A stretch of 64,000 nt of DNA from Rugalucina vietnamica (GCA_964017185.1 OZ024875.1:32249456-32313455); one strand, 5' to 3'; shown: positions 1 to 12,100, counted from the first letter of the stretch. Translations and numbers: made by a program. The notes: a model not told the origin generated them from the letters alone.

Positions 1-130
1 TAGCTTCCTGGGCAATAAAAATAATAATAATGATAGACTTTATTTTCAGAGGGTTACACATTTAGCAACAAAATACAAGCTAATCTTCCATGAGGCCCTC
101 AAGAACAGGTACTTTAAAGAGTTATGTGGT
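1..130. repeat. Dispersed repeat end with (AAT)n tract
   Basis: A short AAT-rich tract followed by a segment containing 'ttagcaacaaaat' and 'ccatgaggccctc'. A similar arrangement (AAT/AAAT tract, then 'atttagcac', 'cccatatggtcctcc') is seen at 40139-40265. This suggests two ends of one interspersed family, possibly a retroelement 3' end. Similarity is by eye only. Confidence 0.4.
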
Positions 131-575
131 TGCTTGCTCTAGGACAGCCCAAGGATAGTAGGATAACAGACCTTCCGAGTCTGACACTCTACCAGTGCCC
201 TCTAGACATGGAAAAGTTGTTTTAGGCCTAAATGATTTATATGTGTGGTTCCAGTTTCCCTTCCTACCCTAATTTTTTCACCCTACCCTAAACATTAAAA
301 TGACCTTTAGAAAGATAAACAACTAAAAATAGCCATATTTTCCGATTTTGAGGCCGTTTTCAGTGTTAAATGTTTTGACTAAAGTAAATAATACTCCCTA
401 CCTACCTACCCTAATTTTTTGGGGCATGAAACAGGAACCACACATATTTCATTTAGGCCTTATGAATTCTTAAGAACTTTTGTGAGCGGTATACAACTTT
501 ATAATAAGTTTTTTTACGAAGGAGACGTAAGTAATGTTATTTTTCTAAATTTAAGGATTCAATGTCTGTACCTAC
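131..575. other. TKT intron sequence, nothing recognised
   Basis: This lies downstream (minus sense) of TKT exon 5 and should be intron. I looked for the next transketolase exon, which should begin with a Trp/His stretch after the split Gly, and did not find it. It is probably beyond the left edge. Confidence 0.4.
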
Positions 576-767
576 CCAAAAGCTTTCAGTCTGGCCTCAT
601 ACGTGTCCATATCATGCTGTAGCATAGCGGGGTCGCTCTGACCTAGTCTGTTGATATCAAATATGGCTACCAGATTGTCTAGCTTGTAGAAACTGCTGAA
701 GGCCAGAGCCTCCCATATGGAGCCCTCCGCACTCTCACCATCCCCAATTAGACAGTATACACGGTAA
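576..767 (-). CDS. TKT: TKT exon 5
   Basis: Encodes about residues 147-210, carrying the thiamine-diphosphate motif from GDGE (155-158) to N186. The donor GG|GTAGGT splits a Gly codon, which in the family is followed by Trp-His. Confidence 0.94.
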
Positions 768-3700
768 CTGGAATAGAAAATCTACCATTAATAGGGTTGC
801 AATATATTACATTTCAATAATAGACAAAGTTTGTTTGAGCTCCTGTTTTACATCCCACTCAACACCTTATATTATAGGCATGGTCCAGTTTGAACAGTCA
901 TTCTAACCATTTAATTTCATAGATTGGATTAAATTAAACAGTTGACAGTATTTTGACTAGTGAAAGAATCTCTTACATGTGGCTGATTGCATATCTGAAA
1001 GCACCTTAATTTGTTTAAGCATTATAATAAAGCTGGACTCAGTATTTAGAAATTAAACTGTTTTCTCAGCCTGATAACTGAATTGCTGGCAAAAAGTATT
1101 GTCCAGTGAAAGTACACGTATATGCACAGCAACTCTGACCTAGGTACCCAGTAGCTACATCTCCAAACTCATGAAACCAGCGTTTATGAAGCTATGATTT
1201 GAGTAATGACACACAGAAATGTATCTAGCTGTCAAAATTTCACAGTATTAGAAGTATGCGTTACAAAACTCACTCTGATTTGTCAAAGTATTTCCCCGTG
1301 TATGCCATACCAGCGGCACAGCTCAGACCTTGACCTAGAGAGCCAGTGGCTACATCAACAAAGGACAGTTTCTGGAAAGACAAATGCATTAAAGTTTTTA
1401 TCTCTTGCTTCATACAGATCCGAAGCTTCACTAATTACACCAAATGGAGAATCCTTTTTTATCAAAAATTACAGGTACCTTGATTTTCTTTTTTCTTTTT
1501 CATTTCACTCTGACAACTGAACAACTTTGCATTACAGCAGGCAAAAAGGTGTGGATTCAGATTGAGATTTTTTTTGTCACAACAGTCCCAGCTCAGAGAA
1601 TCAAGTGTCTTGACTTGAGCTTATCTAGCTTATCATCAATTTTTTAGTCATGTTGGGACAGTGCCAATGTCTCCTGAGCATTTAACCAGTACTGCGTGGA
1701 GCTCAAGGTGTAATAATGACACAAGGAAATAACATGGTGCAGAGGGCTTTTAAAAGCCTTACTCCAGCAACTGATTTTCTACCACAGACTACAGTACTAC
1801 CCTCTGCTTCTAAGAACTTACCGGTGTTGGGTGTCCCTCCAGGTCACAATCCAGTTTTCTGAGTTTTGTTAGATCACTGACAGGGAAGTTCCCAGCCTCG
1901 GCCCAGGCTGCATACAGGATTGGAGCTGCATGACCCTAAAAGACATAGAAAATTAGAATCATTATGAAAACTTGTCCATGCAATATACACAGATTTTTTT
2001 GAGCTTTAAAAAATTGAAAATTTTTTTACTGAAAAATTTTGAGTTTTTTTCTTATTTTTGCTTACAAAATATAGATTGTGAGTACACATTAGAACCGCCT
2101 CGGTGAACCGAGTACCCACAATCTATGTTTTAAAGCAAAAGTAAGAAAAATAGGTATACCCCTGCATACCCCAGGTTTGCTATATAAAAGTGGGGTTCAA
2201 GGGGGTATACATTACATGAATGTTTTCATGATGGAAATAAAAAATACATACATGTATTTTTGTACAAGATTTTTGCAAAAATCCTTAATATGAGCCTTTG
2301 CATGAGAAAACAAACAATTTTCTCAATGCATATGCGAAAACAAAGGCGTATATCAGCTTAGCAGTAACTGCGAAGCTGATCAGCGCCTTTGTTTTCGCCA
2401 CACAGATAGTACATTTCCTCTTCTTCTAAAATCTGAAATTTCAAGCTTCTAGCCTGCTTCTGAGACTGTACAGGCCGGTTTGTGTCGGATCTGGTCACAA
2501 CCCAAATTGACTCATATATGAAATTCTTAAGTACAACAGTGCTTAAAATTTCATGGTTGGTGGGATGGGGTATTAAAATTCAGACATTGAAGACTCATCT
2601 CAACTTTTTCCAAGCCTTAACCAAAACCAAAAGGGAAAAAACCTTGATTTTTGATAAAAATTCTGATAAATTCAATGCAGTTGTGTCTACAATCTTGATA
2701 AAGGCAAAGTGAATCAATACCAGCTGCTTCAAACAGTTTAACACTCCATGAATGTCACTTTGTGGAATTTGTGGGATTAGTATGTTTTGGAAGTCCGATG
2801 GCAAGTGCATTTACAGAATTTATCTGCCCCTTGACAGCTGATATGTGGAATTTTGTGATATTTCCACAGCCCTGCCAAAACCTTGATATTTGAGCCGCCT
2901 CATGAGAAAACCAACAATTTGCATATGTGAAAACAAAGGCGCTGATCAGCTTCGCGGTAACCGCAGAGCTGATCAGCGCCATTGTTTTCTCTACACGGAT
3001 AGTACAATCCCTCTTCCTCTTAAATCCAAAATTTCAAGTTTCTAGCCTGTTTCTGTGACTGTACAGGCTGGTTTGTGTCAGACCTGTTCTGAAACCACAT
3101 TGTTGGTTTTCCCATTTGTAACAATTTCTGGTACCAGTAAATTCAATGGAATTTTGTCTACAATCTTGATAGAGGCAAAAGTCAATCAATATCAGCTGCT
3201 TCAAACAGTTAAACATTTAGTGTAAATTGAAACATTTGCTTGCACTGATTTAAAACAACATAATCAATAGCATTTGAGCCTGTGCATGAGAAAACCAACA
3301 ATTTGGGTTTCCGACCAGGTCTGATACAAACCGGGTTGTACAGCAGTCACAGACCAGAGGACCAATGGTCCTGTAAACGCTCACCTGAGATCAGCTGCAT
3401 ATACCAATAAACATGTTTGAATATTATGGTATTTAACTCCAGTGCAGGGACAGATAAGCCCTTGGGCCATTTTCTTTTTTCAGAATCTTCAATATTCTGT
3501 CCATTTGCCAATTTTCTGTTGGCTTTTTCCTTCAAATGACATTTTAACAGTTTTCCCAATTCAGATGCACAGGCAACCCATGTTGACCTTGCCATAAACT
3601 TGGTCAAGGTCATCACAGGGTCATGATTTATATATACATTGGAGTACTTTAGCCATCGATGCCTCACGCCAAGTTTCCTTGAAATCAGTCTATTGGTTTC

Positions 3701-6700
3701 AGAGAAGATGATTTTTGATGGGTTTTTACCATATATGGGCATGGCGGCCATCTTGGTCATGTGACCTAGATTATTTATATACACATTGATTCCCCCATTC
3801 TATAGATGCTTCACTTAAAATTTGGCTTTGTTTGGCCAAGCGGTTTCAGAGGAGAAGACGTTTGAATATTATGGAAATATACATGTATATTGCCCCGGGG
3901 TGGGGGCACATGAGCCCCTGGGGTCCAATTTTTTTCAGAATCATTAATATCCAGTCCTACTGCTCATTTCCTGCAAGACTTTCACTTTAAATGACATTTT
4001 AAAAGTTTTCAAATGCATTGGTGACCTATGTTGACCTTCCCGTAAAATAGGTCAAGGTCATCACAGGGTCATGATTTATTTACACATTGTAGTGCTTGAG
4101 CCATTAATGCTTCGTGCCAAGTTTCGTTGAAATCGGTCAACCGGTTCTGGAGAAGAAGATTTTTGAACGGTTTTTACCATATATGGGCATGGCGGCCATC
4201 TTGGTCATGTGACCTGGATTTTTTATATACATATTTGTTACCCCTTCCTATTGATGCTTCACATAAAATTTCGCTTTGATTGGCCAAGCGGTTTCAGAGG
4301 AGAAGATGTTTGAATATTATGGAGATATACATGTATATTGCCCCGGGGTGGGGGCGGATGAGCCCCTGGTGCCCAATTTTTTTCAGAATCATTAATATTC
4401 AGTCCTACTGCTCATTTTCTGCAAGATTTTTCCTTTAAATGACAATTTAACAATTTTTCCCATTCAAATGCATTCGCGACCTATGTTGACCTTGCCGTAA
4501 AATAGGTCAAGGTCATCATAGGGTCATGATTTATATACACATTGTAGTGCTTGAGCCATTAATGCTTCATGCCAAGTTTGGTTGAAATCGGTCCAGTGGT
4601 TCAGGAGAAGAAGATTTTTGAAGGGTTTTTACCATATATGGGCATGGCGGCCATCTTGGTCATGTGACCTGGATTATTTATATACACATTGGTTCCCCCT
4701 TCCCATAGATGCTTTATGTAAAATTTGGCTTTGATTGGCCAAGCGGTTTCAGAGGAGAAGATCTTTGAAAATGGTGGACGACGGACGGACGGACGGACGA
4801 CGGACGGACGACGGACGGACGGACGGACGGACGACGGAGCATGGGTATACTATAAGCTCACCTTGTGAGCCTGACGGCTCAGGTGAGCTAAAAAAGGCTA
4901 GAAACTTGAACTTTGGGATTTAAGAAGTCAAGAAGAAGAACAGTACTATCCGTGTAGCAAAAACAAATATGCTGATCAGCTGTGCAGTTACTGCACAGCT
5001 GATCTGCGTCTTTGTTTTCGCATATGCAGACTGTTGGTTTTCCCATGCAGCGGTTCATTTACTATCTCCAATTTTGCTCTTAAAAACTGTGTAAATATGT
5101 AGATGTTTTATGTTGCCATAAATAATTGTATCAGACCGATTAAACAATCTTAACGCTAACATTGAATTGCTAGCTAAGCTTAAACAAAAACTTGATTTTA
5201 TTGAAAAAAAAAAAATCTTTTGCCTCGGTCCTTTTTCACTGTTTCATATGATAAAAACACACAGTAAAAAACTACATGTATTTATTATCTTTAGACATTG
5301 AAGGTTATTCGATCATAATTCAGTGTACCATGTTTTCTTAGCAGTTCACTGGACATACTATGCACAATGGGATCAGACTGCTAACAACTTGTGTGGCACT
5401 GGGATGGCAATCTGAATTGAAGTGAATTCTATCAGGGGCCTTTACTGGCTGTCACTGTGTAAGGAGATTTTATGGTTATTATGGCATGAGAAAATGTGTA
5501 TTTTAAGTTCTGTTCCAAACCACTTCATTCCAACATAAACAAACAAAGATGTACAATCACAGAAAATGGTCACATGCTTGCTACAAAGCAGAAAGAATGA
5601 ACCATTAGATCAAATGGAGATGCTCTGTGCTTGGACAAAAACTAAATAACTATTTGAGCCACCTCGTGGGAAAACCAACAATGTGGTTTCCGAACAGGTC
5701 CGACACAAACCGGGCTGTACAAGCACAGAAGCAGGCTAGAAGCTTGAAATTTTGGAGTTAAGTAGAAGAGGAATTGTACTATCCGAGTAGCGAAAACAAA
5801 GACGCTGATCAGCTTCGCGGTAAAACCGCGAAGCTGATCTGCGTCTTTGTTTTCGCATATGCAGATTGTTGGTTTTCCCACGAGGCGGCTCTTTTTATGC
5901 CCTTAATTCATTACACGTTTTCAAATATCCTCCTTAAGCTTATCAGTTCCTCTGTCCAAACAATATTTACTTTTGTAAAGTATGCACGATTAAGTAAAGA
6001 ATAAACAAGTAAATACATGAAACAGGATATGGATAAAATGAATGGATTTTATCATAATATTATAAAGGAGAACATCCATTCTGTATGGGAGACTGCCTAT
6101 AGAAAAGGCGAAATAATTTTTTATTTCAAAAACACTTTTTTGTCAGTGAATTAATTAGTTTGAATATGCCTTCATTGATTCCTAGAATGTTTTCCTCCAG
6201 GAAAAAGTACCTATTAAAATTTTTGGTGTGAAAACATAGTTTCTGCAATTAACCTTAATGGAAATTGAATAAGTTTTTTTCAGGTGTGTTCCCCCTAGGA
6301 CCAAGAAATTTTTTTTTGCACACAGTTGTAGTTTTACATTACAGACATCATATAAAAATGGCATGCTTTGACAATTTTGTTTAGGACTGTAGCTTGTTTA
6401 TATACATATTTCTACCTGGCTGAACATGACCTAGTGTTTGAAAAGTAGCCACACCAGGTGAAAGTCTGCCCTCTGTTCTTCAACTAGACACATTTCTGGT
6501 GAACTTTGATGATCAACACTCGTTAGGTTTTAGAAATTAAAGTGTCTGTACCAATGTGTTTGTTTATGTCTAAGTGGTGACCCATACCTTTGTCTTGGCT
6601 TAGTAACATGTAAGCTTGTGTTCGCATATATGAGGCAAGTCATGGTCTACATAGTCATCGGGTTCTATATTTTGCTAAATGCTATGTCAAACAAACTGTG

Positions 6701-9700
6701 TTGCTCAAAATATGTGGGTAAATATTTACTAGCCTTATAACACAAATAGTCGATTTTTGTTGCTTGCATGTATACATAAGAAGGTACATTTATCAGACAT
6801 GTAGAGTATTCACCTTGAATTTCATGTGGACAGTATGTATGATGACAATGTAGGATATACATTGTATGCATTACAGGCAACGTTCAAAAGTTATAGATAA
6901 GATAGAACTTGTATTTTATCAAAATGTGACCATTAGCAGCATTGTTTTACGCTGCAAATATTATTTTACCATGTATTTCGATCAATACTGTAGATCCGGA
7001 AATATTTGCGAGAACTTAATTTTCGCTAATATTCGCGAATAGGTTGCCTCGCGAATTCAAAGTTCTCGCTAATAAAGAGTCACTATAAACTCTATATAAT
7101 ACATGGACACTCACTCGCGAATTCAAGAACTCGCTAATAATTCGCAAATAGAAATTTCGCGAAATAAAAGTCACGCGAAAATTTCCGAATTTACAGTACT
7201 TGAGAAAATCTGGGTTTTTGGTATCAATTTTTTTTGTCAAAAAAAAATTACCCCTGCCCCCAAAAAACTAACGTTATGGCGAGTATATGTAAAATTTTCA
7301 AATCAAACTTGTTTTGCTGTGTGCACAGGATGTCAGGCTTCCACAAAAACACACAATAATTATTACAGGCAATATTTATGCGTGCTTCTCAATGCAGGTT
7401 TTCAAAATCTAGGCAAACTGAATATGGGTTTTGACGTGACCCTTTAATAGTCAAATTGTGTATTGACAAACATATTGATTTATCAAATAACAGCGAGGTC
7501 ATGTACAGGCAACCAGCTATCATAACCAAACTGTTCCTGTGCAAGCTTCATGGGGGCAGATTACCTGTACTTTGTGTATATCTCTTCACCACTAACTGAC
7601 AAATGCTCTTCTTCAAACAACAGAAGAGGAAGAATGGACACAGAAATATTTTCATGGTCAAATCATCATGGAAGAAATGAACTAGGTATAAAATGATGAC
7701 AATACTAAATGGCTATAGCAGCAAGCTCCTGTTCAACCTACCTTGGACAAAACAAATCTATCACTAGCTGGGTCACGTGGATTTTCCGAGCTGTAGCGCA
7801 TTGTGTTGAAGAACAGGACCGACATGATCTCTGCAGCGGAACAACATGATGTTGGATGCCTGTAAATGCAAAGAGAACACCACTTCGGACACAATGAAAT
7901 CAATCTGCATTTTCATGCTGATTTCTTTGTGTTAAGGCTTAACGTCCTAGTCAACAATTATTCAGTCATGTCGTGACAAAGCCACTGCTTCCTGTGTACT
8001 AACTACTAACCAATACCATGGGCTGTTCAGGGGAGTTAATTTGTCTTGCTAGGAAAGCATGGGCTCATGAGTGCAGATGGAACCCAGGACCTGTCGATTG
8101 AGTCAGATGGTCTAACTCTATAAACACCTGGCCACCGCCCTCGCCCAATTTTCATCCCGGTTTTCTTGGGTTGGGTTTACCCAGGCGGATAATTTCATGC
8201 CAACCCTAAATACTCATAACTATCCAAATGTATATAGAATATTTTCTTTAGTATCAAAAGTATACACTCCACGTATGAAAATGGATATATTTACAAAAAT
8301 TTTCGTACGGATTTTTCTGTGAAACATTTATTAGAAAGCTGCAGTTTGCAAGCAACTTTGGCAAGGAATGTTCTTGTAATTTTTGCAAAGCTATTCAGAC
8401 AGGGTTCCCATTTACCGTCCTTTAGGGGTTTTTAACCACCAAAACCTTCTTATATAGGCCTATATATAAGGGCCGTGGCCAACTGTCCAAAAAATGTTCA
8501 CTGTTATCACGGCCTGATATGTACTTGCATGCCCCCCCCCCCCCCCCCCCCCCCCCCCCGGAAAATTATTGAAAAAATGGTGCAATTTGGTGGCATCTGG
8601 TGCATTTTCCGGGTGGTTTTTGCTCGGCTGAAATAGGCCATTTTATAAGGAGAATTATGATTATTTTTGCATTTATGCCTTGATAGGACGTAAAATAGTA
8701 CACCTGTAAAATGGGGCGCTCTATATCTGCAAAATTTTCGATAGACATCAAAATATTTTCACACCTATAGATGCACTAAATATTTGTAGTTCCTGCGAAA
8801 GCGTTCTCTTCAATGTATATTTTCTGTATCCTTTGCCATCATGATCAACTTACACATTAAAACAACACGAGATCCCGGAGTTTCACTGCAAAATTTCCCC
8901 GCAGATTCACATTTCTACAGTAATCTCCCAGCCTTCTCATTAGCAGGCGGCAGGAGGCTAAATTGCCTTCTATTATGAATGTTCAGCCTCCTACTTTTCA
9001 TATATTCACAGTGTATTTCTTTTAAATGAACCTACTTTTGCCTTCTACTTGAAGTTTTCAGCCTGTTAATTCAAAAGTTAGTGAAAAGGCTGAATCTCCC
9101 GACGATTCTCAGCTTTTCTCACGAACAGTGTCCACAGGTGGCCTGGGTGCTTGTGATAGGCTACGGTATTTTATTGTGGCACCCCACGGGCCTTCCATGT
9201 GCCTTTTTTTGTATTGGTTTTACCAGTGGTAGCGCCATTATATAGTTTGGTTTGGTTGTTGCTTACTGTCCCGATCAACAATTTTTCACTCATGTGGGCT
9301 TCTAACGAAACTGATTAAATGTATTTGGATCCAAGGCTGACAGACGTGATATTGCAATGAAATTCGTGCATGCTATGTCGCTATAATTATTCGAAGGTAC
9401 TACATGGACTTTTTCATGGTGGCAACGCTCGGTCACACATCCCTCACGTGTTTTCTGCGCTGTCAGACGGTATACAGGGTGATCTTTGTCAAGTAATATG
9501 TCTTCACAAACCTAATTCTAATGTGTTTTGGACGACTTAACATAAGATGAAAGAATAACCAGTTGGCCAGACGTCCCTCGCTGTTTCTTAGCTTTTAAGG
9601 CCAGTCAGTGGGAGTAGAATTTGTAGTTCAAGCAAATCTATCCAGTCATAGGGGCTAACTAGAGGATATCTATTTTCTATTTAAAGAAAAAGCAAACTAA

Positions 9701-11023
9701 CAAGCCCCAGGGCGATAAACTGTTTTTCATGCTCAACTCAGCATATTAAATTTTTTCCTGCTCATAAATGTTGAAATGTCACTAATGTTTGGCATTTAAT
9801 TAGGGGATAACTGTATTCAATTTTTTCATTGGGGGCGGTATATCGTCGGATATACGGTCGGAAATTTTGTTTTAAGGCGACGCGTCAGCGTATATTGAAT
9901 ATTGTTATCCCCATTCTAATGTACATTTCCACTAAAACATCGAAAATGCATTGAATTTTAACGTCAAAATGGAAAAAAATAGTGTATAACGTCATATTTC
10001 GTTCAAATATATTGGTGCGACTTGTCGTACCAACTGTCAACATTGGTGCGACCAAGTCGCACCAGTCGCACCTTTGTCTACAGCCGTGCTAATGATTTAA
10101 ATAGAAGCCTTAAATTCCTCAATGGTCTTAGATAGGACCACTGAAGAAGGGAGGCTATTCCAAATCGGAATAGTTCTGGGGAAAAAGGAATTTTTCAGGG
10201 CATCACTATAGGCAAATGGTCTTGTGTATTGTGATTCATGTGATGCCCGAGTATGCCTTAGATTGGGTGCCGGGGTCAGGTATTTGTCTTTATCAAGAGA
10301 CACTGTACCGGAGTGTATCTTGTAGAAGAAGGTTAAGGAGGACCGCTCCCTGCGAGACTCCAGGGATGGCCACTCAAGTTCGTCTAGCATTTCACCGACG
10401 CTACTGGTGTTTCTCCATCGCCTGCAGGTCCACAGGGCAGCAGTCCTCTGCACCTTCTCCACCTTCTCAATCTGAGTTTCATGATAGGGATGCCAAATAG
10501 GAGCTGCATACTCAAGTTGAGGCCGTACCAATGTTTTGTATGCAACTTCCTTAGTATGCCTAGGTGCCAATGCCAAATTGCGCCGAAGAAAACCCAAAGT
10601 CTTAGTTGCCTTGCATGTAATTTCAGAAATGTGTTGACCCCAATCAAGATCATCTGTGATAGTTAAACCGAGGTATTTAGCGCACTGAACCTGTTCTAAT
10701 GTTTGCTGATGCCAGTCCGACCAGTTCAAGGAAATTCAAGTTTTACGATTAATACAAATTGACACCATCAAAAAGTGTCAACTGATAAGACATTAATTAT
10801 AAAATACAGAATCAGAAAAGATTCCGGATAAAACTGACGGGCATGTTTTTTCTTCAACGCAAATTCATTTCGCCGGTTGCGATTTTGCACAGGAAGTAGG
10901 ACGTGTCACTCACCCGGAATTACTTGCTTGAGTAGCATTTATGCTGTCAATTCTTAATTTGTTAGCAATGTCTTTCAAACTTTGCAAGGTTTTAGCGTCT
11001 GGCCTGTGATAATCGCCACTCAT
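576..11023 (-). CDS. TKT: Transketolase, 5' part of gene (five exons, continues past left edge)
   Basis: Transketolase is the thiamine-diphosphate enzyme of the non-oxidative pentose phosphate pathway, moving two-carbon ketol units between sugar phosphates in the cytosol. Coding exons, in order on the minus strand: 11023-10914, 7859-7742, 1935-1823, 1371-1274, 767-576. Together they encode about residues 1-210 of a protein usually near 620 residues. Visible landmarks: [13 protein letters not shown] (catalytic-site His38), [10 protein letters not shown] (His78), TGSLGQGL at about 123-130, and the thiamine-diphosphate motif starting GDGE at 155 and ending at Asn186 ([10 protein letters not shown]). 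Donors and acceptors fit GT/AG and phases agree across junctions. The ATG was chosen because it begins the [11 protein letters not shown]-terminus typical of animal transketolases. Introns 2 and 1 are long (about 5.8 and 3.1 kb) and repeat-filled. My base count for exon 3 is 113, one short of what the frame needs, which may be my miscount. Confidence 0.93.
1274..1371 (-). CDS. TKT: TKT exon 4
   Basis: Encodes about residues 115-146 ([15 protein letters not shown]... GKYFDKS). The acceptor is TTCCAG and the donor GA|GTGAGT; the split codon completes as Asp147 in exon 5. Confidence 0.93.
1823..1935 (-). CDS. TKT: TKT exon 3
   Basis: Encodes about residues 77-114 ([15 protein letters not shown] through GHPTP). 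The acceptor is TTTTAG and the donor CCG|GTAAGT. The left boundary could be one base off. Confidence 0.9.
1963..2232. mobile_element. MITE family B copy (hairpin MITE), in TKT intron 2
   Basis: About 270 bp bounded by imperfect inverted ends 'atgaaaacttgtccatg' and, at the right, the complement of 'catgaatgttttcatga'. The centre holds an inverted repeat around 'agattgtgagtac' and 'gtacccacaatct'. Other copies: 12195-12330 (partial), 19548-19825, 44240-44768, 58538-59100 and 62411-62652. Confidence 0.75.
2290..2505. mobile_element. MITE family A copy
   Basis: Carries 'atgagaaaac' near its left end and a strong central hairpin (gcgaaaacaaaggcg ... cgcctttgttttcgc). The unique arm contains 'tgtacaggccggtttgtgtcgg'-type sequence. 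This is a roughly 240-bp family repeated at least nine times in the window. This copy is diverged at its right end. Confidence 0.7.
2893..3110. mobile_element. MITE family A copy
   Basis: Begins 'gagccgcctcatgagaaaac', has the central hairpin (ctgatcagcttcgcggt / accgcagagctgatcag), then the unique arm ending near 'ccacattgttggttttccc'. Confidence 0.75.
3277..3352. mobile_element. MITE family A fragment
   Basis: Only the terminal and unique-arm portion is present ('gcatgagaaaaccaacaat', then 'ccgggttgtacagcag'). It abuts the element starting at about 3355. Confidence 0.6.
3355..4891. mobile_element. GAGCTCACC-family element with about 450-bp internal tandem repeat
   Basis: The left end reads 'gaggaccaatggtcctgtaa' and the right end is a hairpin around 'gctcacc ... 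ggtgagc' just after a GGAC tract. Inside, a unit of about 450 bp repeats about 2.5 times; the phrase 'accatatatgggcatggcgg' starts at about 3728, 4176 and 4631. Each unit carries 'tcaaggtcatcacagggtca'. Related shorter copies in the opposite orientation lie at 44184-45225 and 61597-62130. Confidence 0.75.
4773..4837. repeat. GGAC/GACG microsatellite
   Basis: An imperfect run of GGAC and GACG units inside the preceding element. It is also the reason a spurious Asp/Gly/Arg/Thr-rich ORF appears here. Confidence 0.9.
4892..5060. mobile_element. MITE family A, right part
   Basis: Contains the unique-arm end ('ggctagaaacttgaac'), the central hairpin (gctgatcagctgtgcag / ctgcacagctgatctgc) and the right terminus 'ttggttttcccatg'. 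The left terminus is missing, apparently replaced by the adjoining element. Confidence 0.7.
5650..5892. mobile_element. MITE family A, near-complete copy
   Basis: The best copy of the family. Termini are 'gagccacctcgtgggaaaac' and the complement of 'gttttcccacgaggcggctc'. The internal hairpin at about 5788-5857 has arms of about 30 bp with a very short loop (gaagctgat.. on both strands). No ORF of meaning. Confidence 0.85.
5893..6987. other. TKT intron 2 sequence, nothing recognised
   Basis: AT-rich, with no coding signal or repeat that I could match elsewhere in the window. Confidence 0.4.
6988..7196. mobile_element. Short TIR element with TA target duplication
   Basis: Inverted ends are CTGTAGATCCGGAAATATT at the left and the complement of AATTTCCGAATTTACAG at the right. 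TA flanks both sides (6986-6987 and 7197-7198), the mariner/Tc1-type signature. The body is built largely from TTCGCGAA and 'ctcgctaat' words in both orientations. Confidence 0.75.
7742..7859 (-). CDS. TKT: TKT exon 2
   Basis: Encodes residues 37-76, including [17 protein letters not shown] and the ending RFVLSK. The acceptor is TTTACAG and the donor AAG|GTAGGT. Exons 1 and 2 together are 228 bases, so the junction to exon 3 is in phase 0. Confidence 0.93.
8532..8559. repeat. Poly-C tract
   Basis: An uninterrupted C run of about 28 bases in TKT intron 1; its length may be affected by sequencing error. The remainder of 7860-10096 holds no coding sequence that I recognise. A few near-palindromic words lie at 9835-10075 ('ggtgcgaccaagtcgcacc'). 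Confidence 0.85.
10097..10729 (-). pseudogene. Truncated non-LTR retrotransposon (C-terminal RT fragment) in TKT intron 1
   Basis: An open frame of 210 codons matches the C-terminal part of APE-type LINE reverse transcriptases: [16 protein letters not shown], then [37 protein letters not shown], and the end region [12 protein letters not shown]. The catalytic FADD region and everything upstream are absent. It is therefore a 5'-truncated copy, the usual product of incomplete target-primed reverse transcription. The lack of stops suggests a fairly young insertion. It sits in the same orientation as TKT. Clade assignment (Jockey/CR1/L2-like) would need a tree. Confidence 0.85.
10914..11023 (-). 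CDS. TKT: TKT exon 1
   Basis: Encodes residues 1-36 plus two bases of Gly37. The start codon is the complement of 11021-11023. The donor reads GG|GTGAGT at 10914/10913. Confidence 0.9.
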
Positions 11024-11097
11024 TTTCGTTGGTGTCCACTTGCACGTTCCAACCGGTGAAATGTCAAATTGGGAATATCACGTGATTTTTTTAGTAC

Positions 11098-11242
11098 CAC
11101 GAACTACCGAATTACGGACAACTCGGCCCAAAGACAACTCGGCCCTGGACAACTCGGCCCAGGAAAATCTCGGATTAAGACAACTCGGCCCAATTCATAA
11201 GACAACTCGGCCCAGTTCAAAAGACAACTCGGCCCAAATAGA
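11098..11242. repeat. GACAACTCGGCCC short-word array
   Basis: About seven irregularly spaced copies of 'gacaactcggccc' and close variants. It lies just upstream of the TKT start, between TKT and the next plus-strand gene remnant. A similar style of array occurs at 62983-63050. Confidence 0.9.
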
Positions 11243-11256
11243 AATACTCACCATTG

Positions 11257-11281
11257 TTTTTTTTTTTTTTTTTTTTTTTTT
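11257..11281. repeat. Poly-T tract
   Basis: A homopolymer of about 25 T, possibly the tail of a minus-oriented retroelement, though no body was recognised. Confidence 0.8.
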
Positions 11282-11432
11282 GTCTTCTTTTTTCCCCCAT
11301 TATTCATTATTCACAATACAATTTTATATGACTTGTGTTGAGCAATGCATTAAAACTTTAAATTTCTTAGCATCCTAAAAGTAATGAAGCGAAATTGCAT
11401 TATTCTTTGGCTTTGGAATAATTTTCATCATC

Positions 11433-11692
11433 AAGTGTCATAAGATGAACGTATTGATTGGTAATCATCAATTAATTAATCCGAATGAAAGGCGTGATTA
11501 AAGGCGGGCGCATGGTTGCGCATCGTTTCAAATATAAGACCGACAGAAGATAATTATGAATGCAGTTAAAGGTGTCATAATAATGAACGTATTAAATTGT
11601 TTACCATTAATTAATTAATTAAAGGCGGGCGCGTTTAAAGTTCATTCAAAATATAAGACAGACAGAAGATAATTATGAGTACAGTTAAAGGT
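11433..11692. repeat. Two-unit tandem duplication
   Basis: Two direct units of about 120-130 bp share 'atgaacgtatt', 'aattaattaa', 'aaaggcgggcgc' and 'gacagaagataattatga', with several differences. They sit upstream of the TATA box at 11776. Confidence 0.8.
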
Positions 11693-11775
11693 ATTCACCA
11701 ATAAGTATGTTATGTTAATTGCCTTTCATTGGTCTTAATTGGCATAAAATTCCTTTGATTTGCCGAACTTACCCT

Positions 11776-11783
11776 TATAAATA
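11776..11783 (+). promoter_or_regulatory. Probable TATA box
   Basis: TATAAATA lies about 90 bp upstream of the ATG at 11870, with an inverted CCAAT-like 'cattggtc' further upstream (about 11727). Spacing is right for a core promoter of the following gene remnant. Confidence 0.5.
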
Positions 11784-12012
11784 CCACACAATATTTTTGC
11801 ATCACCATAACACATTCGGTAAATAAGCAAGAACGTACGTCCGTTTCTTAGCATATTTATTTATTCATCATGCCTGTGTATTGTCTCGAGTGCAGTAAGG
11901 TTGTTCGCCGCGAGGTCATCATGCCGTTTCGTGTGATCTTTGTGAGGGATGGCAGCATCTGAAGTGCAACACGGGTAAATTTTCTTTTCATATTATTATT
12001 ATCATCATAATT

Positions 12013-12100
12013 TGAGCCGCCTCATGAGAAAACCAACAATGTGGCTTCCGAACACGTCCGACACAAACCGGCCTGTTGTTTTTTTTCGGCATGAGGCTCA
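12013..12100. mobile_element. MITE family A fragment
   Basis: Starts 'gagccgcctcatgagaaaac', keeps about 70 bp of the unique arm and ends abruptly at 'ggcatgaggctca'. It is in the first intron of the preceding gene remnant. Confidence 0.7.
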
